From Eulemur rufifrons (taxonomy: Eukaryota > Chordata > Mammalia > Primates > Lemuridae), in contig NC_090986.1 in the NCBI RefSeq assembly GCF_041146395.1, forward strand, positions 48,396,001 through 48,460,000: a stretch of DNA of 64,000 nucleotides, read 5' to 3'. The translations under genes were made by a program, and so were the position numbers. Below, one piece after another: positions 1 through 10,765 of the stretch (position 1 is its first letter; each line of letters starts with the position of its first letter). Below the pieces are notes generated by a model. The model did no database searches, had not been told where the DNA came from, and was given only the letters and a program-made list of their open reading frames with translations.

Positions 1-299
1 CATTCAGCATTTCATAATTAAATATAGTGTTAGTTATGGGTTTTTTTAATAGATACTCTTCATCATGTTGAGGAATTTCTTCTCTATTCCTAATTTACTG
101 AGAGGTTTTATTAGGAATTTATGTTGGAATCTCTATATATTTATGCATATATATATTTATGTACATTTTTATATGTATATATACATATATTTATGTATGC
201 GATACATATAAATTTTATTAAAAAGTGAATGAAATTGATTGAATAAAACATTTAACCAGCCTTGTACTTACATTCATGGGATAATTCCCATTTGGTTGT
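1..299 (-). mobile_element. L1 LINE fragment, ORF2 reverse-transcriptase region (antisense)
   Basis: The stretch reads as the reverse complement of an old mammalian L1 ORF2. ATGTTGAGGAATTTCTTCTC, then a TTTACTGAGAGGTTTTATTA-like run, then AACCAGCCTTG (near 256) and a CATGGGATAATTCCCA-like run fall in the order seen in the L1 reverse-transcriptase region. An AT-rich stretch (ATATAT) at 135-200 interrupts it. The element runs off the left edge and resumes after the LTR at about 673. It has many substitutions and no open frame, so it is a dead, old (L1M-class) copy. Subfamily is not assigned. Confidence 0.8.
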
Positions 300-672
300 T
301 GTATTAGGGTTCTCCAGAGAAAGAGAGCTGGTAAGATATCCAAATATGTTTAGAAAGAGCCTTATTTTAAGGATTGGCTCACATAACTATGGAGGCTAGC
401 AAGTTCCAGAGATGCAGGGTGAATCAGAAATCTGGAGACCCAGTAGAGCCAGAGTGTAGTTCCAGTCTGAAAGCTGGCAGGCTGAAGAACCAGAAAAAGC
501 TGATGTTTCATTCTGAGTCAGAAGCAGGAAAAAGGCCGATGTCCAGGTTTGAAGACTAGGAAGAATTCTCTCTGACTCAGGGGAGGGCCAGCCTTTTTGT
601 TTCATTCAATCCTTGATTGAATTGTGCTTGCTTACATTAAGGAGGTCAATCTGTTTTACTAAATCTACCAAT
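300..672 (-). mobile_element. MLT2-like ERVL LTR inserted in the L1
   Basis: It begins with TGTATTAGGGTTCTCCAGAG, the reverse complement of the 3' end of MLT2-type ERVL LTRs. It continues with the family order: GATTGGCTCACATAACTATG, TGGAGACCCAG, GCCAGAGTGTAGTTCCAGTC, a CTGACTCAGGGGAGGGCCAGCC-like run and GGAGGTCAATCTG. The far (5') end of the LTR is missing; identity stops near CTACCAATTTA and L1 sequence resumes. A 61-codon frame inside it is fortuitous. LTR class is fairly sure, subfamily is not. It splits one L1 copy, so it is younger than that L1. Confidence 0.8.
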
Positions 673-892
673 TTATTTTGAATATTTGAATTATGTTCCT
701 GGGAAATATATAGGCGTTTGGTTTTCTTTTCCTGTCATTTCTCTTCCTGCTTTTGGTATCAGACTAATGCTGGCCTTGCAGATTAAGAAATATCCTTCCA
801 TTTCCCATTTCCTAGAAGAGTTTCTGTAGAATTTAAATTATCTGTTCCTGGAAAGTTTGATAGAACTGTTGAATTTATGGGCATTATGATCT
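673..892 (-). mobile_element. L1 LINE fragment, ORF2 (continuation of the left-edge L1)
   Basis: TTTTGGTATCAGACTAATGC followed by TGGCCTTGCAG matches the reverse complement of the L1 ORF2 segment that normally lies just beyond the 1-299 piece. The AGAGTTTCTGTAGAA and CTGTTCCTGGAAAG-like runs follow in the same order. The two parts are therefore one insertion split by the LTR, with roughly 50 bp of L1 lost at the junction. It is heavily mutated and non-coding. Confidence 0.75.
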
Positions 893-992
893 TTTCTTTT
901 TTTTTTTTTTTCTTTTTTTCTTTTTGTTCTTTCTCTTCTCTTCTCTTTTCTTTTCTTCTCTTCTTTTCTCTTCCTTCTTTTTTTTTTTTTTA
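893..992. repeat. Polypyrimidine tract (T/C), expanded Alu tail
   Basis: About 100 bases are almost purely T and C, with runs of TTCTC and TTTTC between T homopolymers. It directly precedes the antisense Alu, so it most likely grew from that Alu's A tail by microsatellite expansion. Confidence 0.9.
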
Positions 993-1197
993 GAGACAGG
1001 ATCTTGCTGTTGCCCAGGATCAGTGGTACAATAATAGCTTACTGTAACATCAAACTCTTGGGCTCTAGGGATCCTACTGCCTCAGTCTCCCAAGTAGCTA
1101 GTAGCTAGGACTACAGGCATGTGCTACCATGCCTGGCTAATTTTTTTTCTTTTTCTTTTTGATGGAGGCAGGCTCTCGCTGTGTTGCCCAGGGCTGG
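993..1197 (-). mobile_element. Alu SINE (AluJ-like), 5'-truncated, antisense
   Basis: Starting at GAGACAGGATCTTGCTGTTG, the reverse complement of an Alu right arm runs through CAGTGGTACAATAATAGCTT, TCAGTCTCCCAAGTAGCTAG and CATGCCTGGCTAATTTTTTT. It is followed by the first part of the left arm (CTCGCTGTGTTGCCCAGG). The rest of the left arm is missing at the right end. The arm carries the right-arm-specific 31-base segment. Divergence and old-subfamily bases suggest AluJ. There is a small duplication of GTAGCTA inside. Confidence 0.92.
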
Positions 1198-2789
1198 TAT
1201 TTTTATGATTCATTTTTATGTCCATTGTTAGATTATTAACTGTAACATTTCATTTTGCTATTTTTATTGGTTGGTTATGATTTATAGTATGTATCTATAA
1301 TCTACTACATTCTGTCTCCCAGTAATCCTCTACCCATTAACATATAATATAGAAAATACACAATAGTATTCTTTCATATGATACATATTCTAAATGCTAA
1401 TTTTATAGTCAGGAATTTTAAAAGTAAAATTGTATTTTATTTTGAATTTTGGGGTAGGGTATTTACTGGTAAGTAAAGTATACTTTCTTTAAATTTTCCC
1501 TTCAAGTATATAAACTATGGATGAAAAGAATTTTTTTCATAATTTGATCAGTTTGTTCCCAAGAGCTTATGGATCCTGAAGAGTAAAGGAAATCAATGTG
1601 TATTTTTTTTAGCAATTGTCATGGCTTCTTTTGTTTTACAAGGACTCTTATACAGTATAGATTGCTCTAAGTAAATTTTTAATAACTCAAAGTTAAAATA
1701 TGGGACAGCTTTAGGGGAAAAAAAAACTTTGTGCCCAAATACAAGCAAAATCCATTATCTTACAGTAGCTAATGTATCACATGCTACTTGAATGAATAAA
1801 TTTGTCCTTTTTATATAAATATTTTGATATAGCTCAATATAAACAAATACACTGATACATGATTCTGAAATTAAATTGAATAATATAAAATAAATGTAAT
1901 TTTATAACTCTTGCAATTATTTTATCTGTGATGTGTGTGCATGTACAATTCCAATTAAAGTGATTTTCATATGTAAATTTGCATTTAGATAGAGACACCA
2001 AAATATATACACATCATTCAAAAGGAAAATGTGATTCTATTAATATAATAAAAATAATTTTCTGTCCTTTCTTGACTCTTCCAATAAAGTTATGGTGATG
2101 GGGCTTAAGGTGAAAGAGAGAAGGGAAAAAGGTGAGAAATGAAAAGGAAGTAAGTTTCATTTTCCTTCCTTTTTAAAGGATAACAACAATGACAGTGGTT
2201 CATGCACGAAGATAGGAATTACTGAACAGAATATTAAACTCTAAAAAACCATCACATGTAAAGACGGCTTTTTGATCTGTGACTGCTGCAGTTGTTTACA
2301 GGGTTTGCCACAGTGTATTTCTTGTGCTTCAATTAAGTCAAGATCTTTCATTCTGAAAGAGTCATGATTCAAGCTTCATAAAAGTCCATAACTAAACCAC
2401 TACAGCTAAATTAATGGATTATTGCATCTTGCAAACTCTGCTATATTCTAATTCCATGGCCTTGTAAAATATCAGTGTTTAATTTATTCTGGTTTTCCAT
2501 GTTAATTAAAATATTTTATTTAACTCAACTTTGTAACTATGATCATTTTAAGTTAAAGAAGCCCTGTTGATACTTTCCTCTTTTATTTTTTCTAATGATA
2601 CCTAATTATGTCTCCGTGGTACTAGAGGTCCTCTAGTCTAACCATCAATTATCTCTGAGAGATAAGGACAGAGTTTCTCTCGTTTGGAAGACTGAAATGT
2701 CTGCCACTTATGGAGGTTGCTAAAATTTATTCTGAACCACACTTTTGGAGCACTGAGAAGCATTCCACACACAATTTTGCTCCCTCTTA
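1198..2789. other. AT-rich sequence with no recognised feature
   Basis: No gene or clear repeat is visible. A short piece near 2620-2680 (GAGGTCCTCTAGTCTAACCA) faintly recalls the antisense tail of a MIR-like SINE, too weak to call. An A-run lies near 1719-1727. Confidence 0.6.
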
Positions 2790-2990
2790 ATGATTATTAA
2801 CTTACATACTTATTGAATACATTTCTAGTTCCTACATATACTTGGTTTGTTCCAGGCATTAGGTATAAAGTGGTAGATTAGCAGTACGTTTCCTGCACTC
2901 ATGTTGCTTGAACACAGACTGGGGAGACAGGCAGTAATAAGAATAAAGAAGCAAATAGATAACTTTAAATAGTGATATACAATATGCAGA
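2790..2990 (+). mobile_element. Probable L2 LINE fragment
   Basis: TTCCAGGCATTAGGTATAAA followed by ACTGGGGAGACAGGCAGTAA and then AAGCAAATAGATAA follow the spacing of the L2 3' segment (CCAGGCACTGnGCTA...GGGGAGACAGACAATAA...AACAAATA). It is strongly diverged and non-coding. Edges are soft; an L2 call is likely but not certain. Confidence 0.55.
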
Positions 2991-3042
2991 AAGGAAAGGT
3001 TGATCCCAATTTTCTATTCTACATGTAACAACTTCAGCTAAC

Positions 3043-3290
3043 TGTTAAGAGCATGCTCTTTACAGTTGGCATTTTTGGATGAGAAAGCTAACGCCACCAC
3101 TCTGAAAATTTCTACAAGTTAAATAACTTTACTGAGGTTGAAAATTCTCATCTGTTTAAGAGGATAATAAAACCAACCCCATAAAGTTCCTATGATAACC
3201 AAATAGGATAGTGTATATAAAATCCATATCAAATGTCTAGCACATTATAGAGATTCTAAAATGGTTGAAGCCATATCTGTTGTTATTACA
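3043..3290 (+). mobile_element. MIR SINE
   Basis: GTTAAGAGCATGCTCTTTAC matches the MIR head. ACAAGTTAAATAACTTTACT, TCTCATCTGTTTAAGAGGAT and the CCCATAAAGTTCCTATGATA run match the core and tail, ending near GTCTAGCACATTATAGAG. It is almost full length (about 250 bp), old and diverged. Confidence 0.9.
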
Positions 3291-3564
3291 TGTATCTGAC
3301 AAATAAAGGTAGATGGTAAAACTGGAAAAATTATATTGAGAACCATAATGACTGTTACAAATATGCAAATCTTATTTTTTATTGCTTGAGAAAAAAATTT
3401 ACATGACCTAAACAGAAACTGTTCTGTCTTTCCAAATTATGCACCGCACAGTTTTATGAAATGGCTTATACAATTTGATCAGTAGGTTATCCAATCTTTG
3501 ATAAATTAGTGAGACATGTCAAACAATTGTAAAAGAAAAAAGTCTTAGATTTGATTTTAGAAGA

Positions 3565-3700
3565 ATAAATATCCCCATTTTACAGATGGCACCATTAAAG
3601 TTTAGTAAGGTTAAGGGACTTGCCAATAATGCACTATTATTAACCAATAAAATATTGCAATTCAAACTCATATATCTTCAAATCCGAAGACATTGTCAAT
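3565..3700 (-). mobile_element. MIR SINE fragment, antisense
   Basis: ATATCCCCATTTTACAGATG followed by GGTTAAGGGACTTGCC matches the reverse complement of the MIR core. AATTCAAACTCATATATCTT matches the region near the MIR head. A 89-codon frame starting at 3586 lies largely within it and is not a gene. Confidence 0.85.
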
Positions 3701-4448
3701 TGATATCTTTCTTATTTAACAGCCAGTTAATAAAAGAGCTAGATGTGAATTCAGATTTCCTATGTCCATGTACAAAAATTTTGTTTCCAAGAACTGTCTT
3801 ATTTCACTTTAGTTTCAACAAAGTTTATATAGTACTTGTCCATATTTTTTTTTAATTTTAATTTTGTCACCCAACATGATGGCACAACTGTGTTAAATTT
3901 ATTCTTCCAGAGATCTTCCAGGTTAAATATGCCTTTTAAGAATTGAAAAGTCTTTTAAAATAACCCTAAATTATTCCTTGTAAAGATCCAGATATATCTG
4001 TTTTTTTGAACTCACAATATTAATTGTGAATCAAGCAAAAACCTGAGGCTCAGAAAAATAGCTACAAGTTATATAGTCAAATTGGAAATGGTTACTATTA
4101 GAAAGTGTGAAACCTTGACGTTAAGCTGTGACATGCATGATATTTAAAAATTATTACAAATGACATTGAGTCTGCTAACACCTGAAAGCATAACTTGCAT
4201 AAGATATGTAAGAGAAACCAGGTATTACTTTAGACCCAAAGAAATGTACCTCTATTATTAATATTACAGAATAGAAGGTTTTAGGATCAGTCCTCCAAAG
4301 GATTGTCGGTAACTAACTTTGAAAATATTAGAAGTGTTAAATCCTAATTTAATATTTATTTTTGTTTCCTTTATTTATTTTGAGCTAAATATTCTTATTT
4401 TTTTGCTGTTTCACTGTTAATGTCTACATTGTGATCAAAACAGTATAC

Positions 4449-4512
4449 TTCCAGTGGAACACCTGTTACAATGATTATGATAAAGATTCTGCTTTCCTTT
4501 ATTCCACTGGAA
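4449..4512. repeat. 11-bp inverted repeat
   Basis: TTCCAGTGGAA at 4449-4459 is the exact reverse complement of TTCCACTGGAA at 4502-4512, with 42 bases between. No known transposon end is recognised. It could be chance. Confidence 0.7.
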
Positions 4513-4955
4513 TTAATAGTAACTATTCACCTTGACAGAGCTTATTTCTTCATTTTATTTGTGTGGTTTGTCGCTATGTTTCTATTTTTAAAAGGTATAC
4601 CTGGTTTTTCCCAGTAAAAATAGGAAAGCATAGAGACCACTGAGTTTAACTCAGTGTCAACTTAAAATTACTTTGCACATCTTAAGTGCTCAACTTAAAA
4701 ATGAATGAATTAGTGAAGTGTAAAACTACAAACACATGAAAATGGAGCAAAAACATCAAAAGGAAATGCTATCATCATAAAATATTCACTAGAATCTCCT
4801 CAGCATAAAACTGTTCTGCTTTTTGCGTTATCTGCTTTTTGTACTTAACCTTCGCTGAGTTTTCACATTTTCCCTAGATGGTCTAGATTGGTGAAGATCA
4901 TTGTATAACAGTCAACTTAGTAAAATTAACAAAAGATCATTTTGTCAAATGATTA

Positions 4956-5035
4956 TGCTGAGTCAATGCCAAGTTGAGTTACTGGGCAACACTTGGGTGG
5001 AGTCATTTCTCATCCAATAGCAAGGCAGGAAGTGG
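4956..5035. promoter_or_regulatory. Candidate regulatory motif cluster (NF-E2/AP-1, CCAAT, ETS)
   Basis: TGCTGAGTCA at 4956-4965 is a perfect NF-E2/AP-1 type site. CCAAT lies at 5014-5018 and CAGGAAGTGG, a strong ETS-type site, at 5026-5035. The stretch is less AT-rich than its surroundings and not part of a recognised repeat. Motif matches this short arise by chance, so this is only a candidate element. Confidence 0.25.
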
Positions 5036-6744
5036 ACAGGCAGGCTATAGGTATGTTGAGTGTATTTGTCAACATGATTTGTATTTCTATAAATTCTGAC
5101 TTTTAAAATTGATTATTTTGGTGAGTGTGATTAGAAGTAAGTAGATCTTTGTCTTCTCTTGTTTCCATTGGAAGCCACTATTTCTTTCACCCAGATTTTT
5201 TCTGCATACCTTATATTTTTATAAAATTATTGAATTGTAGATGTTTCATATGAAAACAAATGTCATGTTTGAGCTGTTTAATTAGAGCTGAGGCAAATTA
5301 ATACAAATTTTCTAACTAATATTTACAGAATCTAAGACACTTCACAGGATTCTAAATTTGATTGATGACACTTTTATCTGCCTTGTTTGCCTGACATTCA
5401 AATTGCTAAAGATCCAAGCAGGAGAACTGAACATTTTGTCTTGACAGGAAAACTAGTAAAAATATCTCTTACCCTGGGTAAAGTGCTTTTATAAATCTAA
5501 CCTATGAATTGACTAAGATATTCTTATTCCCGATTTAGACACTGGGGTCTAATGAATCTACTTTACTACTGTAGCAATACCAAACCTTGAAGTTTTTCTC
5601 AGTGGGTGCCAAATTTGGCTGTATTATTTGGATTAGGAAAGAACACCTACTACAACATGATGAAATATACTATTGACAAGTCATCTTAATCTTTCCTGTT
5701 GAGTTTTACAAAACAGTTACTTACTTTATTTGGCTGAAAAATGGAGAAACTTATTTTTTATAAACTGATTAATATTCTTTTTCAATAGTGCTGAAAATAT
5801 ACTGATATCATAGGTGAAAGGCATTTTAGTTCGCAGATTATTAAGAAAAAAGTTCTTTATGAAAAGAAGGCATTTGCTTTCTGACAAAGACTCACATACA
5901 CTGAGAAATCATACATATTTTAGGGTACAAGGGGTAAGACCTAGAAAGGCAAAATTATTGCATTAATTTACTATAATATTGAGTAGTGCTGTAGTTCTCT
6001 GGGTGACAGTATATAAAAAATGTCCAATATTTCTAAAAATTTCATTATATTATTTTAATTTGCTTTTCCTACAGCTCAAAGAGTAAGGTTCCCGAGACTC
6101 CAAAAATTTATTTTAACTATTTATGTATTAACATATATTATATCTTACATAATATACTTCTATATTGATATAAAAACTGTATTAACTATATCTCAACAAC
6201 CTGCTATTTTTAAAATTTTTGGTAGATTACTGGACAGTCTAGAAATGTGTTTGTGGACATATTTTTTCCCTTAGTTAGACTACTGTGATTTTTCTATATT
6301 CTGAATTTGCAATATGTAACTTAAAAGAACTCCATATGTCTTTTCTTATATCAATATGTATGTGTTTATATATATATGAGTATTTACATATTTGAACTTA
6401 AAAAAATAATCGAAGGTTTTTTTCCTTCTGTATTTTCCAAAGTGAATGATGTGGCTTCTCTTTTTGCACATGAGAGTAAATAGGATATTTAATTAGAATA
6501 TGCTACACTTGAAACTATTTCTCTGGAGAAATAATTTTTTTAAAAAGTCTTTTATTTAGCTTTGTTTTATTTTGCTGATGTGAATTTTGAATATTCATCT
6601 GATTTTGTAGTTTTAGCAGACATATTTCAGAAATCATTTTGGAATCAAAGAACTATGACGGGCTTCAAAATTTCACTTTTTAAAAAATAATTTACAGCTA
6701 AAAAACAGTTGAAGGGATGTTCCTGGCTAACACTGATATTTTAT

Positions 6745-6890
6745 GGAGAAAAAAAAGGAGGTACAGAAAAGCTAGGTGAACTTACTTTAATATTAAACAT
6801 CTAGGAAGTGGCAGAGCCAAGATTTTTACTCAAGGCTTCTGCATCCTATGAATCAAAAATGCTCTGGTACTCTTTCAGGATGGATCATGA
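6745..6890 (-). mobile_element. MIR SINE fragment, antisense
   Basis: CTAGGAAGTGGCAGAGCCAA followed by GATTTTTACTCAAGGCTTCTGC matches the reverse complement of the MIR head-to-core region. The preceding GCTAGGTGAACTTACTTTAA continues it with more decay. A 72-codon frame at 6808-7026 begins inside it and is not a gene. Confidence 0.8.
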
Positions 6891-7446
6891 ATTATTCTGT
6901 AAGTTATCCAGAAAGAGAGATTGTACAACTTCCTTCCTGTTAATGACAGTAAATACTAATATTTGTGTCCATTTGGCTACTGACTCTCTTCTCATTCATT
7001 TACATACTTCTTCCCTAGTAATATAACAGTTTTATTCAAACAAAAGAAAGCAGACACATACGCCCACACACATAAACATACATATATGCACTCTATTTAC
7101 CTCATCTATTCCTAGTCACTGTAAATATCTTTCAGACACTCCATAGTACTTTGTGACATAACTGTTTTGGGGAAGGGGTATGTTGGTAATCATATTCTTT
7201 CACTTCTGGAACATAATCATAAGAATTGAAATTATTAATAACATTAAACTTGAGTATAATTAGTTGGATAGAATCAATGAGTGATTAAACCAGATATTAA
7301 GGACTTGACACAGGAAATGTCTCCAATCTAAGGAAATTCCTACAGAGCAGAAAACTCATGCCAGTTGCTTGGTGTTTCCTGGTCTTGAGAACATTGGGAA
7401 TATAATGCATTAAAAATCCAAGGAGTGATAGCATTTTTTGATTTCT
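6891..7446. other. AT-rich sequence, no recognised feature
   Basis: Only a small CA/CATA-rich patch near 7055-7090 (CACATACGCCCACACACATA) stands out. Confidence 0.6.

Positions 7447-7483
<37 letters not shown>
7447..7483. repeat. (TG)n microsatellite
   Basis: An almost pure TG run of about 37 bases, interrupted by one C (7451) and one A. It produces His-Thr repeat open frames on the minus strand that should be ignored. It is likely length-polymorphic. Confidence 0.97.
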
Positions 7484-9364
7484 CCCCACCTTCTCAAACA
7501 TCATTAACTTCAGAATAAAATTAAATAGGCTACATTTGTCTTCTACACCAATCATATTTGCTCATACTTTCTGAGGATATATCATAAGCATTCTGATTAA
7601 CCAGAGGATTTCTTTTTTCTGAAGACTACTCAGCAATATATTTATAAATCACTGTGGAGGGTGAGTTGATTAAGGCTGAATTCATTTTATTCTTATTCTT
7701 AATATATTGTTTGTAATGGTAGACCATGTATATCCTGATACTATTTTTATATTTTTAATTTTTTACTACAGTATAGTTAGCTCATCTTTCAATATTAAGT
7801 GAACAAAGAAGAAAAAGACAAAATGACATTTATTAATGGAATTGAACTCATAAATAAAAATATATAACATTGTGTTCATAAATAATGCAGATTTTACAAG
7901 GTTGTAAGCTGATTCCCTTTTTGAGTAAGTAGGTTGGGGATGGTAGTTCAGTGAGCTGCAGTCAAAAAAATGGAGTTGAAAAACATTAGTTGATGCGGAC
8001 AGAAAAGATAGGTTTCCCTTTTAAAAATTTTAAAACCCTGAGCACATTCAGTGTGTGCTGCCACTTAATGCATTGTTCAAGTATTTCCTGCACATCCAAT
8101 TTTTATGAGAACCTTAAAAGGCTTCTGGTAGACAGTTTAATCACATTTCCTCTTACCACTTGTATATGTGCTTCTTATATGGAGGTCATTGTCATAAAAA
8201 GGCAACTTGTTTGGCTTCTCAGTGTGACTTACCATTTTTTTTTTTTTTTGGAGGGGGTAGGGGACAATGGAGGCCTGAAAAAAACATTAAAGCAGATAGC
8301 ATTTATGCCATTATGCCATTGCTTGTTTTTTTTTTTTTTTTCAGATATGAGCTAGCCATAATATGTGCGATATACATATTTCTATGTCTCTAGACTTGGC
8401 TCTACCTTCTTCCCTGCCAGCCAAAGGAATTAATGACCACGATCATTAATAGATAAATGGCAACAGGACAATTGTTCATAATCTCTACAATATATGTGTA
8501 GTCAGATGAAGTAATCATGTTAAAATAGCTTCATAAAATTTCCATGCTCATACTTCGTCAATGGCTTTTTCGCCAAATATCCTATATTTATAGATCAAAG
8601 GCTATAAGGAATGCAAACAGAGCTCTAAAACAGAAAACCAAGCCCTATCCTCCCCAAGTTTCATTTTCCACCTGTAAATAATCTTTAGTTGAAATTTTAG
8701 CTGCTGCTGTCACTGAGAGGGCATAGCAAAGTACTAGATCAAAATTACTCTACCAGAGTATGTTTTATAACAGGAACAATGGATGAAATAAATTTTGGTC
8801 ATTTTGTGAAAACTACTCAAAATGATCTTTGAGGTCAGAAATGGTGTTACTGTTTTGAATGACCATAGCCTTGGAGTGAGGACAGAATGCTAAATAGTAC
8901 ACTTTTAGGTAAAATGAAGGTACATACACCATTGGCTTGAAGGGAGTACTCTCAAAGTCTAGATCATACATTAGGAATATAATTCAGACAAAAAAAGACT
9001 ATGTCTCCATTTTATAAGGTGAATGCTGTTTTCTTATTAACATTGATAACCAGGAAACACAGACAAAATTCTCAGTTTAACCACGTAACTGCCAATTAGT
9101 AGTGTCAGAATATATGCCTCACTTTGGCACTGCTATTAAATTATGCAACACTGAGGAGCTTGAAAGAACACAATATCTCTTTCAGTTTTCCATTTATTTT
9201 ACTGTCGGGAATTACAAAAATTTTTGCATGGTACACAATGTGAAATTCACTGCCTCACTGTATCCCTCAGTATCCACCAATATTTCTCTTATTGTTTTCA
9301 ATATATGGATTTTAGGGGAATTCGAACATTCAGAACTACAGCAACATGATTTTACAAAGTTTCT
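7484..9364. other. AT-rich sequence with two T homopolymers
   Basis: T runs lie at 8235-8249 and 8326-8341, about 75 bases apart. The first is followed by a G-rich patch (GGAGGGGGTAGGGGAC). No SINE body is attached to either run. A 121-codon frame at 7990-8355 crosses both T runs and has no recognisable domain. Confidence 0.6.
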
Positions 9365-9510
9365 TCAGTTATTCTGAGCTTACATTTCCAAACTAGAAAA
9401 TTGGGAATAATGCCATCTACCTTGTGTTTTGTCATGGGAACATGAAATTGTATACATAAATTCCAGACAGGATAGAATGTCTGAACCTTGTACTAAATAC
9501 ATGGTATCGT
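9365..9510 (+). mobile_element. MIR SINE fragment
   Basis: TTCCAAACTAGAAAATTGGG then AATAATGCCATCTACCTTGT and TTTTGTCATGGGA match the MIR core and 3' half (TTTCCnnATCTGTAAAATGGGAATAATA...). The tail decays near 9500. Confidence 0.82.
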
Positions 9511-9599
9511 TTACCACCATCTTCATTATCATCATGACACCACCATGTTATTAAATAGAGGCCAGTCAAGTCTCCTTTAACTTGGAGATATTTCAGAAT

Positions 9600-9745
9600 A
9601 CTTGTAATCCACGTTTTTACCATAAAGAGGAGAAAATTGATACCCCAATAACTGACCTGCCAGGGCCAGACAGCAAGTGTATAGCAAACTGGGAAGGAAT
9701 TCATGGTTCTTGACTTCCAGTGTACTGTTCTTTATACATGATTAT
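9600..9745 (-). mobile_element. MIR SINE fragment, antisense
   Basis: TGACCTGCCAGGGCCAGACA then AGCAAACTGGGAAGGAATTC and TTGACTTCCAGTGTACTGTT match the reverse complement of the MIR core-to-head region. It faces the MIR at 9365-9510. A 90-codon minus-strand frame (9432-9704) spans both MIR pieces and is not a gene. Confidence 0.75.
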
Positions 9746-9948
9746 ATTTGGAGAGAATAAATATTATAATATGTCTTTCTTGCTATTTTCCCACCCTTAC
9801 TCTGTCAAGAGTATAGGTAGGGGGATATACATTTAACTAGGATCTTAAATTAATTAGTTTTATTTCATTGATGATTACATGGTATTTCCATGGTGATTAC
9901 ACGGATATCTATTTTCATTTTCTAGCTAACAAATATGCATTCAGTAGT

Positions 9949-10334
9949 TGTTATTGGTTGGATTGTGTTCCCCTAAAATTCATATGTTGAAGTCCTAACC
10001 CCCAGTACTTCCTAATCTGACCATATTTGGAGATAGGGTCTTTAATGAGTTAATAAACTTAAAATGAGGTATTAAGGGTGGGCCCTAATTCAATATGACT
10101 AATGTACTTATAATAAGAGATTAGTACATAAACACTCATGAAAGGAAGACCATGTGAAGAAAAAGGAAGAAGACATCCATCTATATGCCAAGGAAAGATA
10201 CCTCGGAAAAACCAACTCTGCTGGCATCTCAATCTCAGACTTTTAGCCCCCAGAATTGTGAGAAAATAAGCTTCTGATGTTTAAGCTTCTCAGTTTGTAG
10301 CACTTTGCTATAGCAGCCCTAGAACACTAATACA
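9949..10334 (+). mobile_element. MLT1 LTR (ERVL-MaLR), solo, near full length
   Basis: It starts TGTTATTGGTTGGATTGTGT and ends ...AGAACACTAATACA, with TG/CA termini. In between, in family order, are CCCCTAAAATTCATATGTTG, CATATTTGGAGATAGGGTCT, AAAATGAGGTATTAAGGGTG, GGCCCTAATTCAATATGACT, CCATGTGAAGA and CTTTTAGCCCCCAGAATTGT. At 386 bp it is close to full length. No internal retroviral sequence flanks it, so it is a solo LTR. I could not identify an exact target-site duplication. Confidence 0.95.
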
Positions 10335-10470
10335 CTAGGCACTAGACACTCTTCTGAAGCTTTATCCACATTGTGTCATTCAGAGCTGAAATTTACAACT
10401 AGTCATCCAATTTTAGTAGAAGCATTAGTATTATTTTTTCAAATGTAGACTCCATTATTTTCCTTGGAAA
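10335..10470 (-). mobile_element. Possible MIR SINE remnant, antisense
   Basis: CTAGGCACTAGACACTCTTC and TTTATCCACATTGTGTCATT recall the reverse complement of the MIR 3' half (GGCACTGTTCTAAGCACTTTA...). It is heavily decayed, and the call is tentative. Confidence 0.4.
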
Positions 10471-10589
10471 AATGACCATCTGAGAGTCAAGAGAAAACAG
10501 TAATAACCTGGAAATCTCTCATTAGAAAGCAACACAAATGTTTTTCTAACACACTTTCCTAGTTCATTCCTCTAAAACTACTTTGAACC

Positions 10590-10765
10590 TTTGTGTGCAG
10601 TTGTCATAGAAAACACTTATGTCATGTTTTACTAATTTTTTGTGTGTTCATCACTCCTAAAAGAAAGTAAGCTCATGTAAAATAGGGACTCTACCGCCAA
10701 GCACTTAGCGTACAAATTGTATTGTGTAGCACATAGAAGTATGGGATAAGTGCTAGTGGAATTAC
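10590..10765 (+). mobile_element. L2 LINE 3'-end fragment
   Basis: AAAGAAAGTAAGCTCATGTA followed by AAATAGGGACTCTACCGCCA, AAGCACTTAGCGTA and GTAGCACATAGAAGTATG matches the L2 3' region (GTAAGCTCCATGAGGGCAGGGACT...CCCAGCGCCTAG...GGCACATAGTAGG). It is diverged and non-coding. Confidence 0.75.

Larger units (their letters stand above)
3701..6744. other. AT-rich sequence, mostly without recognised features
   Basis: No gene or confident repeat is visible. A MIR-like scrap (ACCTGAGGCTCAGAAAAATA near 4042) is too short to call. An 11-base inverted repeat lies at 4449-4512 and a transcription-factor motif cluster at 4956-5035; both are listed separately. Confidence 0.6.

Noticed and set aside
7297..7555. 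Histidine-threonine repeat open frames
   Set aside because: They are translations of the (TG)n microsatellite.
8235..8341. T homopolymers as SINE tails
   Set aside because: No Alu, MIR or L1 body follows either T run, so a retroposon call is unsupported.
7990..8355. 121-codon open frame, plus strand
   Set aside because: It crosses two T homopolymers that give poly-Phe, has no recognisable domain, and stands alone in AT-rich DNA.
9938..10345. Target-site duplication of the MLT1 LTR
   Set aside because: The bases before 9949 and after 10334 do not match at five positions; decay or rearrangement is likely.
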